Shown here piece after piece: positions 18,141 to 26,835 of a DNA stretch of 64,000 nt. Origin of the DNA: Pycnococcus provasolii. Taxonomy: Eukaryota > Chlorophyta > Pseudoscourfieldiophyceae > Pseudoscourfieldiales. A program made the translations under genes and the position numbers. The DNA is taken from assembly GCA_049487715.1 (NCBI GenBank), contig CP150546.1:248001-312000 (forward strand), in the 5' to 3' direction. A model generated the notes under the pieces. It was given only the letters and a program-made list of their open reading frames with translations, did not search any database and was not told the DNA's origin. The stretch's first letter is position 1, and each line of letters begins with the position of its first letter.

Positions 18141-20501
18141 ATGAAGTTCGGCGAGTCGTACGCGCGTGCCATCTCAAACCATCCAGAATGGCCCGTCACC
18201 ACCATCGTCGCATACGGCAAACTCAAGACGATGATCAAGTTCCTAGGCGAACTAACAAGCACGCAGCAGGTGCGTGAGGCGGAGAGGCGATTTGTACCAC
18301 CGTCGCTGTCGTTCGACCCAACGGGTGGCGCGATTGACGAGAAAGTTCCCGTCACATCGCCGATGCTGCTCGGCCAACACAACACAACGCCAACCACGGA
18401 GGGCAGCGGTGACGTGGAGGCGCCCCTGGCGTCGTCCTCGTCGTCCACTGCTGCTGCGGAGCACGAGCCAATCTTCGTGGAAATTACGGAAAACGACTTC
18501 TTCGACGAGATTGACCGCTCCATTGCCAAGCTTGGTGCGTACACAAACGCTCGCCTCGAGGAGCTGAACAGGGATCTGATGCAATTGACGACAAATGTCG
18601 AGCACGGTTGGGACACCGAGGAGGAACGCGTGTCATTCGAGGAGATGGCAAAGGCGATTGGCGAGAGATTCCTAAGCCTGGAGAGCTTCATCAACATCCA
18701 GTACACGGCTCTGTACAAGATCCTCAAGAAGCACGACAAGTATTTGCCCGCGACTCCGATCTATCAATTCTACAGGAAACGAATGTACCAGCAGCACTGG
18801 GTGCAGGGCGACTACTCGAGGATGTTCGTCAAACTCAGTGCCATACACAGCACGCTGCGTGGAGACAAGGCTGGCGTGCAGGACAAGGGTGCCTCGCAAG
18901 GATTCGTGCGATCTACGAAGAAGTACTGGGTCAAGGCGGAAGACGTTAGCTCCGTCAAGCTCGCGCTCTCTCAGCACCTTCCCGTGTTTCAGATGAAGCT
19001 CGACGAGCTTAGGGGCGACAGCCAGCTCACGAACTCCGTCTACCTCGACAACCAGTCGTTGGAGCTTTACCACGGACGTCTGGAGAAGTACCCAGGAGCC
19101 ATCGCAATGCGATACAGGTGGTACGGAGACAAGGAGCCAGAGGTGGTATTCGTTGAGCGTAAGACGCATAAGGAAAGCTGGAAGGGCGAGTTGAGCGTCA
19201 AGGAACGCTTCACACTGATGCCGGAGCAGGTGGTCCCGTTCTCCGAGGGCACGTATACGGTGGACATGGCGGTTGATGACCTGCTGAAGAGGAAACCGAG
19301 GACGAGCGCGGCAGAGCTTGACGACTTTCGGCGCCTCTTCACCGAGTGTCAAGATCAGGTGGTGGGCAAGCAGCTTGAGCCGATGATGCGCACGCAGTAC
19401 ATGCGTGTGGCTTACCAAATCCCATTCGACGCGTCCGTTCGCGTCTCGCTCGACACGAACCTTCTAATGATGAAGGAGAATCCGGACTGTGCGCCATCAT
19501 GCGAGGAGGCTGGACGTTGGTTTCGAGATCCGAGCCTTCTGGTGAAACGCACGGAGGTGACGTATTTTCCTCACGCCGTGCTTGAGGTGAAGCTCAGCCT
19601 CGCGGAGGGTGAAGAATGCCCGCGATGGGTGGAGGATCTCGTCGAGCGCAGCGGTTACCTCACGCTCGTTCATAAGATGAGCAAATTCATACATGGATGC
19701 GCGGTGCTTCTTCCAGACATGGTGCAGAGCATGCCGTATTGGATCGACGATCTCAGCTTGCGTCCCTCCATTCTCCATTCGCAGCCTGATCGCGCGCTAA
19801 CGCCTCGCGGCGGACATGTGCCACGAAGTGGCCCGAGCAGAGGCAGCAGCGTCGATAATGCCAGCGTCGTCGATGATGATCATCAGCAGCGACCTATGCT
19901 CAGTGGTCCGCGGGCGATACTGCTACCGCCCACGACGAATCTAGCGGGTGTGCCTTACACAGACTCCACGAAATTTTGCGCGGAGGAGATGGCGAGCTTG
20001 CTGAACACCGCCGGTGGCTTAAATCCTCCTCCTCGTCCTCCACGACGTGGCATTTGGGATCGCACGATGCACGCCCTGGGTCTGCGAAAGCCAACGTCCC
20101 GCACGGTACAGCCGTACATGCTTCCACGAAAGATCCCGATGCGAATTGAACCAAAAACATTTTTGGCAAACGAGCGCACGTTTTTGAATTGGCTGAATAT
20201 GGCTGTCCATCTCGGCGCGATTGGCACGGCGCTCGTCGGGTTCTCCATTGGCCTCTCGACCACCGAGGCGAACCAGTCGCTTGCTCGTCCCGTGCAACTC
20301 GTCGCCGTCTTCGTGATGCCCGTGAGCGTCGTGATATGCCTATACGCTAGTTGGGTGTTTTTCCATCGGGCCGATCGCATTCGCAAGCGCGAGGGCAGCT
20401 TCGACGACCGCATCGGGCCGCCGGTGCTCGCATTGATCGTGGTGATCGCCCTTTGGGGTACGTTCATTGCGGCGGTGGCGCAGGTGGCGAGCGGCGGTTG
20501 A
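18141..20501 (+). CDS. VTC4: SPX-VTC polyphosphate polymerase (VTC4-like)
   Basis: A 786-residue protein in the Vtc4 order: SPX domain (1 to about 210), VTC catalytic domain (about 240-540), Ser-rich linker, DUF202 membrane domain (about 670-786). The SPX begins MKFGESYARAISNHPEWP and holds KILKKHDKYLP, the Lys-rich inositol-pyrophosphate binding helix. The catalytic tunnel shows MRYRWYG (paired Arg, about 323/325), FVERKTHKES, LEVKLSL and LVHKMSKFIHG, matching the basic residues that bind ATP/polyP in yeast Vtc4. DUF202 starts RIEPKTFLANERTFLNWLNMA. It should polymerise ATP gamma-phosphate into polyphosphate and move it into an acidic vacuole, in response to phosphate status. The divergent VTC1-like neighbour probably supplies the partner subunit. 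Confidence 0.92.
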   Translation: MKFGESYARAISNHPEWPVTTIVAYGKLKTMIKFLGELTSTQQVREAERRFVPPSLSFDPTGGAIDEKVPVTSPMLLGQHNTTPTTEGSGDVEAPLASSSSSTAAAEHEPIFVEITENDFFDEIDRSIAKLGAYTNARLEELNRDLMQLTTNVEHGWDTEEERVSFEEMAKAIGERFLSLESFINIQYTALYKILKKHDKYLPATPIYQFYRKRMYQQHWVQGDYSRMFVKLSAIHSTLRGDKAGVQDKGASQGFVRSTKKYWVKAEDVSSVKLALSQHLPVFQMKLDELRGDSQLTNSVYLDNQSLELYHGRLEKYPGAIAMRYRWYGDKEPEVVFVERKTHKESWKGELSVKERFTLMPEQVVPFSEGTYTVDMAVDDLLKRKPRTSAAELDDFRRLFTECQDQVVGKQLEPMMRTQYMRVAYQIPFDASVRVSLDTNLLMMKENPDCAPSCEEAGRWFRDPSLLVKRTEVTYFPHAVLEVKLSLAEGEECPRWVEDLVERSGYLTLVHKMSKFIHGCAVLLPDMVQSMPYWIDDLSLRPSILHSQPDRALTPRGGHVPRSGPSRGSSVDNASVVDDDHQQRPMLSGPRAILLPPTTNLAGVPYTDSTKFCAEEMASLLNTAGGLNPPPRPPRRGIWDRTMHALGLRKPTSRTVQPYMLPRKIPMRIEPKTFLANERTFLNWLNMAVHLGAIGTALVGFSIGLSTTEANQSLARPVQLVAVFVMPVSVVICLYASWVFFHRADRIRKREGSFDDRIGPPVLALIVVIALWGTFIAAVAQVASGG

Positions 20502-20745
20502 GTGAGTGAGAGTCTCTTTGTTCTTTTTTTTGTTTTTGTGTATGTAGTGAAATGACAAAAAAGGGAGAGTGACGGAAGCTTCGCTCCGCGACGGGATGAT
20601 GAAAGCCGCTAATCAAAGTAAAAGTAAAAAGCTTTAGAAAACATACATGCGATCACTGGAGATCAAACACACACACACACACACGCAGCCTCCCCTTCCT
20701 CCCGCTAGTTGCGCCGCTGCGCGTCGGCCCACGCGCGCACCGCCG
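20502..20745. other. Convergent spacer with CA repeat
   Basis: A 243-base 3'-to-3' spacer containing a short (CA)n run at about 20667-20685 and T-rich tracts. Nothing else seen. Confidence 0.5.
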
Positions 20746-22011
20746 CTAATTAAGCCTCTGCCAATGATCAAGAGGCTTTTCCACAGCCATCCGCCTCACC
20801 TTGTAGTAGAAGATTTGCTCTGTGTTTAGCAAAGCCGCTGCGTAGGAAAATGAGCTGCGCGCCATCACGAGTCGTGGCGCGACCACGAGAGAATGGAAGG
20901 CTTCTCTTATTCCTCCATTCAAGTAGAGTCGTGTGTGAGGGAAACGACGTGTCAGGTTGAAGGCGTTGAAGTCACTTTCGACCCCTTCAGAGAAAATGCA
21001 AATGCTTTGGTTTGCTCCGTATTTGCGTGTAAAGTGTTGAAGAGTGTTTTCCACCTGCTCATCACTTGTGCGCCGCGGATTACCATATCTCGCGTCGCCG
21101 CGTCTTACATGCACGGCGGTATCGCAATTTCGCGGAATAGGCTTTGGTGAAGCATTGTACACGCGACGAAGCTCAGCGCGCACTTCTGGTGTGTAGTACC
21201 TCGTAGACTGCCGATAGACTTTTTTGATCGTACGTGAGCACGGGGTTGACCCACAAATTGTCAAATTGTTTTGGCCTTTGGTGCAAGTGAAACCTTCGAG
21301 CAGATCGCTGCGCATCCCAGCGAATTGCTCTATTGCTTCCAACGTGTCATTAGTGCCAGCAGCATGCCAATTGGAACGGAAGGGCACATGAATGTACGGC
21401 ATACCTTTTGCACGTGCCCACGCTACACCGCTCGCTTTTGCTTGATATTGCGCTCCGAACCCATCAGTTTTACCGTCGATGCATACACAGGGCTGCGAGG
21501 TTGTTGTGTTGTTGACATTGTTGGCGGGCGGGCGTTTGAGCCCGACAACAACATCTTGTTCGCGACGGCGTTGTCTGTTTTGTGGGAAAGCGAAGGGCTG
21601 CGAGGTTGTTGTGTTGTTGACATTGTTGGCGGGCGGGCGTTTGAGCCCGACAACAACATCTTGTTCGCGACGGCGTGTCGTGCTGTTTTGTGGGAAAGCG
21701 GAAGCACGCAGTCTTCGAACGTGACGTCGTGACTGCCAGTATGTCGTTGGTGCAGATTGCGCGCGTTCATATTTGTTGTTGGTCGCAATGATTGAGGTTT
21801 GTTGTATGATTGTCACCAAGAAGAATAAACCAAGCGCAGCGATGAGCAAGGCGTCTTTGAGAAAGTACCATCGCACAAGCCGAAGCACGCATGAACGACG
21901 ATGAGATTGAGCTGAACCACCACCACCACGAGAGACAGAGCTGCCGCCACCAGGATGATGACGACGATGATGGTGGTAGGGCTGACGACGAGGTGGGAGC
22001 GAAGGCGCCAT
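20746..22011 (-). CDS. Fucosyltransferase-like type II membrane glycosyltransferase
   Basis: A 421-residue type II Golgi-type protein: basic His/Arg-rich N-terminus, one membrane helix (about 54-72, ALLIAALGLFFLVTIIQQ), an Asn/Thr-rich stem, and a lumenal domain. The domain carries DGFGAQYQAKASGVAWARA near its start and AVHVRRGDARYG, the H(V/I)RRGD motif that binds GDP-fucose in the alpha-1,2/alpha-1,6/O-fucosyltransferase superfamily. Later SICIFSEG and APRLVMARSSFSYAAALL match the nucleotide-binding half (SxF near the end). The stem contains two near-identical copies of a 35-residue block. Assignment to a specific GT family (GT11, GT23 or other) is not possible by eye. Confidence 0.75.
   Translation of the reverse strand: MAPSLPPRRQPYHHHRRHHPGGGSSVSRGGGGSAQSHRRSCVLRLVRWYFLKDALLIAALGLFFLVTIIQQTSIIATNNKYERAQSAPTTYWQSRRHVRRLRASAFPQNSTTRRREQDVVVGLKRPPANNVNNTTTSQPFAFPQNRQRRREQDVVVGLKRPPANNVNNTTTSQPCVCIDGKTDGFGAQYQAKASGVAWARAKGMPYIHVPFRSNWHAAGTNDTLEAIEQFAGMRSDLLEGFTCTKGQNNLTICGSTPCSRTIKKVYRQSTRYYTPEVRAELRRVYNASPKPIPRNCDTAVHVRRGDARYGNPRRTSDEQVENTLQHFTRKYGANQSICIFSEGVESDFNAFNLTRRFPHTRLYLNGGIREAFHSLVVAPRLVMARSSFSYAAALLNTEQIFYYKVRRMAVEKPLDHWQRLN
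21491..21709 (-). repeat. Two-copy 105-bp in-frame tandem duplication
   Basis: The segment starting GGCTGCGAGGTTGTTGTG occurs at 21491 and 21596, identical for about 80 bases and then diverging slightly by a small in-frame length change. It encodes two stem blocks with RREQDVVVGLKRPPANN in the fucosyltransferase-like protein. Near identity at DNA level suggests a recent duplication. Confidence 0.85.
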
Positions 22012-22136
22012 GGATCAACTACTAAATGTTAGATATAAATGGACTTGCAAACGGACGACTCAAAATTCAAATAGTCGAAGAAAGAAAATAACAACGGACA
22101 GATTTCCGAAGAGTAACAAGAGAAACGGGCCTGACG

Positions 22137-22147
22137 AAACCCTAATT
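22137..22147. promoter_or_regulatory. Telo-box-like AAACCCTAA upstream of the P450 gene
   Basis: A single GAAACCCTAAT lies 85 bases before the P450 fusion ATG. It matches the plant telo-box core. Function is inferred from position only. Confidence 0.35.
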
Positions 22148-22231
22148 GTAATAACCCCTTTTCCCCTCGGGCTCCATACATAGGGGATAGGACGCACCAA
22201 TCCACTTAACCGTCTCTCCCTTTTTCGGTGA

Positions 22232-25200
22232 ATGTCCTACCAACTTCACCCGTACATGGAGACGTTCGAAGACTGGAACACGCGATTCGACGCCGAGCGC
22301 GCGTTAGCCAAGGCTGCGAAGATACTTCCGTCAATGTCGTCAATCATGAGGAGCGGTGGATCCGGATCCTTCGTCCTCGCAACGCTCGCCGCCATCTCCT
22401 CGTGCTTCCTGGCGTCGTCAACCGCAGCTATCCAACGACGACGACGCCGGCAAATCGATCGCCGTGCCGATGGCGCACCGCCTGGACATTTCGAGATTGT
22501 CGTTTACGTGTCGCTTGATACTGACCAAACGACGACGACAATGACAACCACCACGATGCTCCGATCGTCGCCAGCAGCAATCGCGGCGTACGTCGTCTCC
22601 CCAACAACCATCGCCATACTTGTTCATCATCCGAAACAGGAATCCGTTGCGCGTCTCATCCAATGCGTCGAGGACGCACTCCTGGAACTCAATCTCGGTG
22701 GATCGGCAACGGAGCCGCCATGTCTGCATCACCTTTTCCCGATTTTCCGCACCGACTCCCACCCGCCAAGCGTTTCAACTGCCATGATTGAGGAAGGAAT
22801 GCTTGAGGCGTGCGAGTCGTACCTCAGGAAGCGCAGTGGGAACGACCTGCACATAATCGAGCTCGCCGCTGCTGCAGACGATGACAACAAAATCCGCCCA
22901 CCTCCACCTCTGCGTCCTTTCCCCGTCGCCGGCATAGCGATTCCAGTGCTCGGGCACGCCTACCTCAGCTTGATGGGCTCGTACTCAATTCCTCAGTACA
23001 ACATCGCCGCGAACTTGTTCCCGCCATCAGGAAAGTACGCGTACGGTGCGACTGCTCGTCTCCAAAAGGCAAGTCCAGGTATCAATGACTTTGGCGACGA
23101 CGACAATTCGCGCCTGACCGAGCTTGTCGATGACTTGCGCGCCGGAGATTCCAAGGCACGCCAACGGGCCGATCACAGTGATGTCATCGCCGCGGGATTC
23201 CCTCCGAAGACTTTGTTCCACCCGGACGCAGAGGAGTTCGTGACGCTCACGGCGAACGCAGAAGTGGTGCGAGAGCTCCTCGCGCGAAGAGAGGACTTTC
23301 CCAAGCTGTGGAACCGCCCCAATCAGCTCAATATTCAACGCTTCACCGAGAACGGCCTGTTCACATCCTCGGAGAATTCAGAGGATTGGAAGACGGCTCA
23401 CGCGCTTCTCCCTCGCGCGTTCAACGAGCTTCGCATCCGCCAGTACGCTTCCACGATCATCCGAAAAACGGGCGTCTTCATCGAGCAGTGGACGGCGCAG
23501 CTCGTGCGCGCGCTCCACGGCATCGAAGAGGGTGGTGATGGCACCGGCAACGCTTCTTTCTATATCGATGATGTGCCCGAGTTCCTCACCGCGATGACGG
23601 CGGACGCAATTGTCGAGTGCTCAATGGGCGTGGACCTGAAGAACGTCGAGCGAATCGGTGCGGGAGAGCCTGCGCACGACTTTGTCCGGCTTTTCCGCTT
23701 CTGCTTAGGACACAGTACCGGCTTATTGAATCCGGCATCAGAATACGGCATAAAGAGCAAGATTCCCTTTTCTGGGTACGACGCAGACCGCCTCGAGTGC
23801 GCATTCCGCGCTGCGAAGCGGGAGCTCGAGGGCATGGTTGAAGATATGGTGGAAAACGCACGCGCATCGACGGACGACGCGGCTAAGCACTCCGTCATCG
23901 CGAGCATGTTCAATGATCGTGCGTCAGCCACGGGAAAGCGCGTGCGTTTGCGTGGCATCTTCGGCCACGTCATGAATCTCATGATCGCGGGACACGAAAC
24001 GACCGCAGCGACCTTAGGCTTCACCATGCAGCTGATCGCGGAGCATCCGATCGTCGAAGCGCGGTGCCTGGAGGAGGCGAGGCGTGTGCTTAATGGAAAG
24101 ACGACGCTCGACGCGAAGGACATCCCGAAGTTGACGTACATTGAGCAGACGTTCCGAGAGGCTCTCCGTCTCTATTCGCCAGTCGTCGAGCTCACACGTG
24201 ACGCTGCCCACGACACGATCCTCGCTGGCCACCGCGTGTTCCAAGGCGAACGCATTAGCGTGCTGACGAGAGCCTTGCACACGAACCCGGAGTACTGGGG
24301 AGGCGAGTTTGGCGATCCGCTCAGCTTCAACCCCGACCGCTTTCATCCCGACGCGGTCGCCGCACGTCATCCTAATGCCTACCACCCATGGGGCTTCGGA
24401 AGCCGCGCTTGTATCGGCAGCCAGTTTGCCCTCTTCGAGGCAAAGTCGTTCCTTGCGCTCATGCTCGTTCACTTCAAGTGGATCGGGAAGCCTGGGTATC
24501 GCCTCATGCCAGGGTACGAGAAAGGAACTGCGGCGCCGAGCGCGAAGGACTTGGGTTTCGAGGTCAAGGCGCGTCCTGGCGGACCGCTCGACACGCCTCA
24601 TCTGGCGGCGTCGACGCCATCTTTCAGCGAGCCGGCGGCTGTTCGCAATGCTGCATCGCCTCCTCCTTCTTCTCTTCAAGAATCGAAAACGACGACGCCG
24701 ACGTCAGGCGAGGCACGGCGTAAGGCAACGGTGCTCTTTGGGTCGAACGCCGGCGCGAGCGAGCAGATGGCGAACGAGATTGCGCGCTTCGTTGCAGCGC
24801 GCGGTGAATTTTCCGTCAACGTCGCCACACTCGACGAAGGAGCGAGTACGAATATAGCAGCTACCGATGTTCTTCTCGTGGCAGCGTCGACTTACAACGG
24901 CATGCCACCAGACAACGCGAAGGCGTTCCTTCCGTCTCTGAGTGTCTCTGAGAAGATAAAGAAAGGCTCGCTTGAGGGCGTATCCTTTGCGGTGTTCGGC
25001 CTCGGAAACAGTCAGTGGCGAACGACGTACATGCAGTACCCGCGCGAAGTGGATCTGGCATTGCAGGAAGCTGGTGCGACGCGCCTCGTCGACATGGGCG
25101 CCGCAGACATGGATGGCACCACCGTCGAGGACAGCTTTGAGGCATGGCTCTCGTCGCTGGGCACGGCGCTCGGCGCGTCGTCCACGGAGGGTGCGGCTGC

Positions 25201-26614
25201 TGCACTCGAGGCGGAGAGCGCTCGCCTGGAGGAGGAGGCATCGAAACTCCAGGTGGTCGACGAAGTTCCGAAAGGACGCATACTTTTCGAGACGGCAGCG
25301 GATGCGCTCGCGGGTGCGAATGAAATCGTCGACAAGCTCCTCGCCAAGGGTGTTGACGCGTCGGAGGAGGTGATGAAGGAGCTTGCGAAGGATCGCATTC
25401 ACCCGCTCCGCGTGCACCAGGCACCACGCGAGCTCTGCACACCTGGTTGCGGACGAAGCGTCAGTCATGTCACGCTCCAGCTGACTACTAAGACCGACCA
25501 GGAGCCCGCGTACCGTGCCGGTGACCACCTTGAGATCCTTCCGTGCAACAGCTCTGATCTTGTGTCCATGGCGCTCGATGCGCTCGGCATTGCGCCGGAG
25601 GCGCCCGTCGCGTGGCACCTCGGCCGCGGCACGCGACGCCAAGCGCGTGGAGCGCACCAGGTTCTCGCCACGAAGCCCGTTCTCGAACCTCTGTACGTCA
25701 AGGCGCGAGATGTCATGGGCTTCTTTCCGGATCTCGCGGCGCCGCCCTCCAAGAAATGCGTCGCGAAGATCGCCGAGCATGCGTCGGGTTGCCCAAAGGC
25801 GATCGCCGAGCTGGCTGCCCTCTCCAAAGACGCTGAGCGCTTCAGCGCAACAATGGCGGACGTGAGCCTGGCGGAGCTGCTCGCGCGGTACCGCGGTCGG
25901 GTGCAGCTCGATCTCGGCCTGTTTGTGGCGCTCGCCAAGCCCATGGCTCCACGCTTCTACAGCATTTCCAGCAGCCCTTCGTCGCCTTCAGATGACGTGC
26001 TCACGTTGACCGTGGCGCGCGTCAGCTACGTGACCAAGACGGGGCGTGTGCACCGTGGGCTTGCGTCAAGCCTGCTCGGTGACGCGCAGCCAGGCGAAGG
26101 GAATATCCTTGGTGCAGTGCGCCGCATGACATCCGGTTTCTGCGTCCCGGAGGATGCGAGTGCGCCGCTCCTTCTGGTCGGACCGGGCACTGGCTTGGCA
26201 CCGATGATGGCGTTCTTGCACGAGCGACGCGCACGCCGCGCGTCAGGCGAGACGCTCGGGAAGGCGGTGCTTTTCTTTGGTTGCCGTTCGGACGACGACT
26301 ACCTGTACAAGGATGAGCTCGCCGGCATGCATAAGGACGGCACGCTGACGAGCTTGCACGTCGCGCTGAGCCGGACGAGCGGCGTGCAGAAGGTTTACGT
26401 GCAGGATTTGATTGCGGCGAACGCCAAGGAGGTGTGGTCGCTGATGAGGGACCCATCGTGTCGCGTGTTTGTGTGCGGCGACGCGCGGAGCATGGCCCCG
26501 AGCGTGAGACGCGCGTTCATCGATGCGGCTCACAGCGCCGGGGGCATGAGCGTATCAAGTGCGGAATCGTTCGTTGGGGGCATGACGTACATCGAGGACG
26601 TGTGGGCCGGATAA
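22232..26614 (+). CDS. Self-sufficient cytochrome P450-reductase fusion (CYP102/CYP505-like)
   Basis: A 1460-residue natural fusion that should hydroxylate a lipid-like substrate with its own electron supply. Residues 1 to about 230 are an unrecognised extension with one weak hydrophobic stretch. The P450 domain follows (about 231-790): I-helix AGHETT (about 586), K-helix EALR, and haem loop WGFGSRACIG with Cys727. The first aromatic of the haem loop is Trp720 where the family normally has Phe. An FMN/flavodoxin domain (about 829-975) starts ATVLFGSNAGASEQMA and has STYNGMPP and GLGNSQW. The FAD/NADPH part (about 1050-1460) shows RFYSISSSP, GPGTGLAPMMAFL, FGCRSDDDYLY and the C-terminal aromatic in DVWAG. 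Bacterial CYP102A1 is about 1050 residues, so the length excess is mainly the N-terminal extension. Fatty acid is the usual substrate in this family; here it is inferred. Confidence 0.9.
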   Translation: MSYQLHPYMETFEDWNTRFDAERALAKAAKILPSMSSIMRSGGSGSFVLATLAAISSCFLASSTAAIQRRRRRQIDRRADGAPPGHFEIVVYVSLDTDQTTTTMTTTTMLRSSPAAIAAYVVSPTTIAILVHHPKQESVARLIQCVEDALLELNLGGSATEPPCLHHLFPIFRTDSHPPSVSTAMIEEGMLEACESYLRKRSGNDLHIIELAAAADDDNKIRPPPPLRPFPVAGIAIPVLGHAYLSLMGSYSIPQYNIAANLFPPSGKYAYGATARLQKASPGINDFGDDDNSRLTELVDDLRAGDSKARQRADHSDVIAAGFPPKTLFHPDAEEFVTLTANAEVVRELLARREDFPKLWNRPNQLNIQRFTENGLFTSSENSEDWKTAHALLPRAFNELRIRQYASTIIRKTGVFIEQWTAQLVRALHGIEEGGDGTGNASFYIDDVPEFLTAMTADAIVECSMGVDLKNVERIGAGEPAHDFVRLFRFCLGHSTGLLNPASEYGIKSKIPFSGYDADRLECAFRAAKRELEGMVEDMVENARASTDDAAKHSVIASMFNDRASATGKRVRLRGIFGHVMNLMIAGHETTAATLGFTMQLIAEHPIVEARCLEEARRVLNGKTTLDAKDIPKLTYIEQTFREALRLYSPVVELTRDAAHDTILAGHRVFQGERISVLTRALHTNPEYWGGEFGDPLSFNPDRFHPDAVAARHPNAYHPWGFGSRACIGSQFALFEAKSFLALMLVHFKWIGKPGYRLMPGYEKGTAAPSAKDLGFEVKARPGGPLDTPHLAASTPSFSEPAAVRNAASPPPSSLQESKTTTPTSGEARRKATVLFGSNAGASEQMANEIARFVAARGEFSVNVATLDEGASTNIAATDVLLVAASTYNGMPPDNAKAFLPSLSVSEKIKKGSLEGVSFAVFGLGNSQWRTTYMQYPREVDLALQEAGATRLVDMGAADMDGTTVEDSFEAWLSSLGTALGASSTEGAAAALEAESARLEEEASKLQVVDEVPKGRILFETAADALAGANEIVDKLLAKGVDASEEVMKELAKDRIHPLRVHQAPRELCTPGCGRSVSHVTLQLTTKTDQEPAYRAGDHLEILPCNSSDLVSMALDALGIAPEAPVAWHLGRGTRRQARGAHQVLATKPVLEPLYVKARDVMGFFPDLAAPPSKKCVAKIAEHASGCPKAIAELAALSKDAERFSATMADVSLAELLARYRGRVQLDLGLFVALAKPMAPRFYSISSSPSSPSDDVLTLTVARVSYVTKTGRVHRGLASSLLGDAQPGEGNILGAVRRMTSGFCVPEDASAPLLLVGPGTGLAPMMAFLHERRARRASGETLGKAVLFFGCRSDDDYLYKDELAGMHKDGTLTSLHVALSRTSGVQKVYVQDLIAANAKEVWSLMRDPSCRVFVCGDARSMAPSVRRAFIDAAHSAGGMSVSSAESFVGGMTYIEDVWAG

Positions 26615-26835
26615 TCATAACAACCTGACACATACATCAAGGACATCCATCAACACAACAGCATGACTGCTTGGACGGTTTACAAGACGGATGTGATGAG
26701 GGGGGTAGGGAGAGGAGAAACAAACAAACGTGACTCTGGACACACGTACACGTGACGTGCACTACTACTGACTGTTGTAAGCGAGTGTCACTTATGTCAC
26801 GTCACACACACGAATGACAAGAATGAAATCAATCA

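Noticed and set aside
24704-25780. Minus-strand open frame of about 358 codons within the P450 fusion
   Set aside because: Antisense shadow of the FMN and FAD domains; Arg-rich with no recognisable motif.
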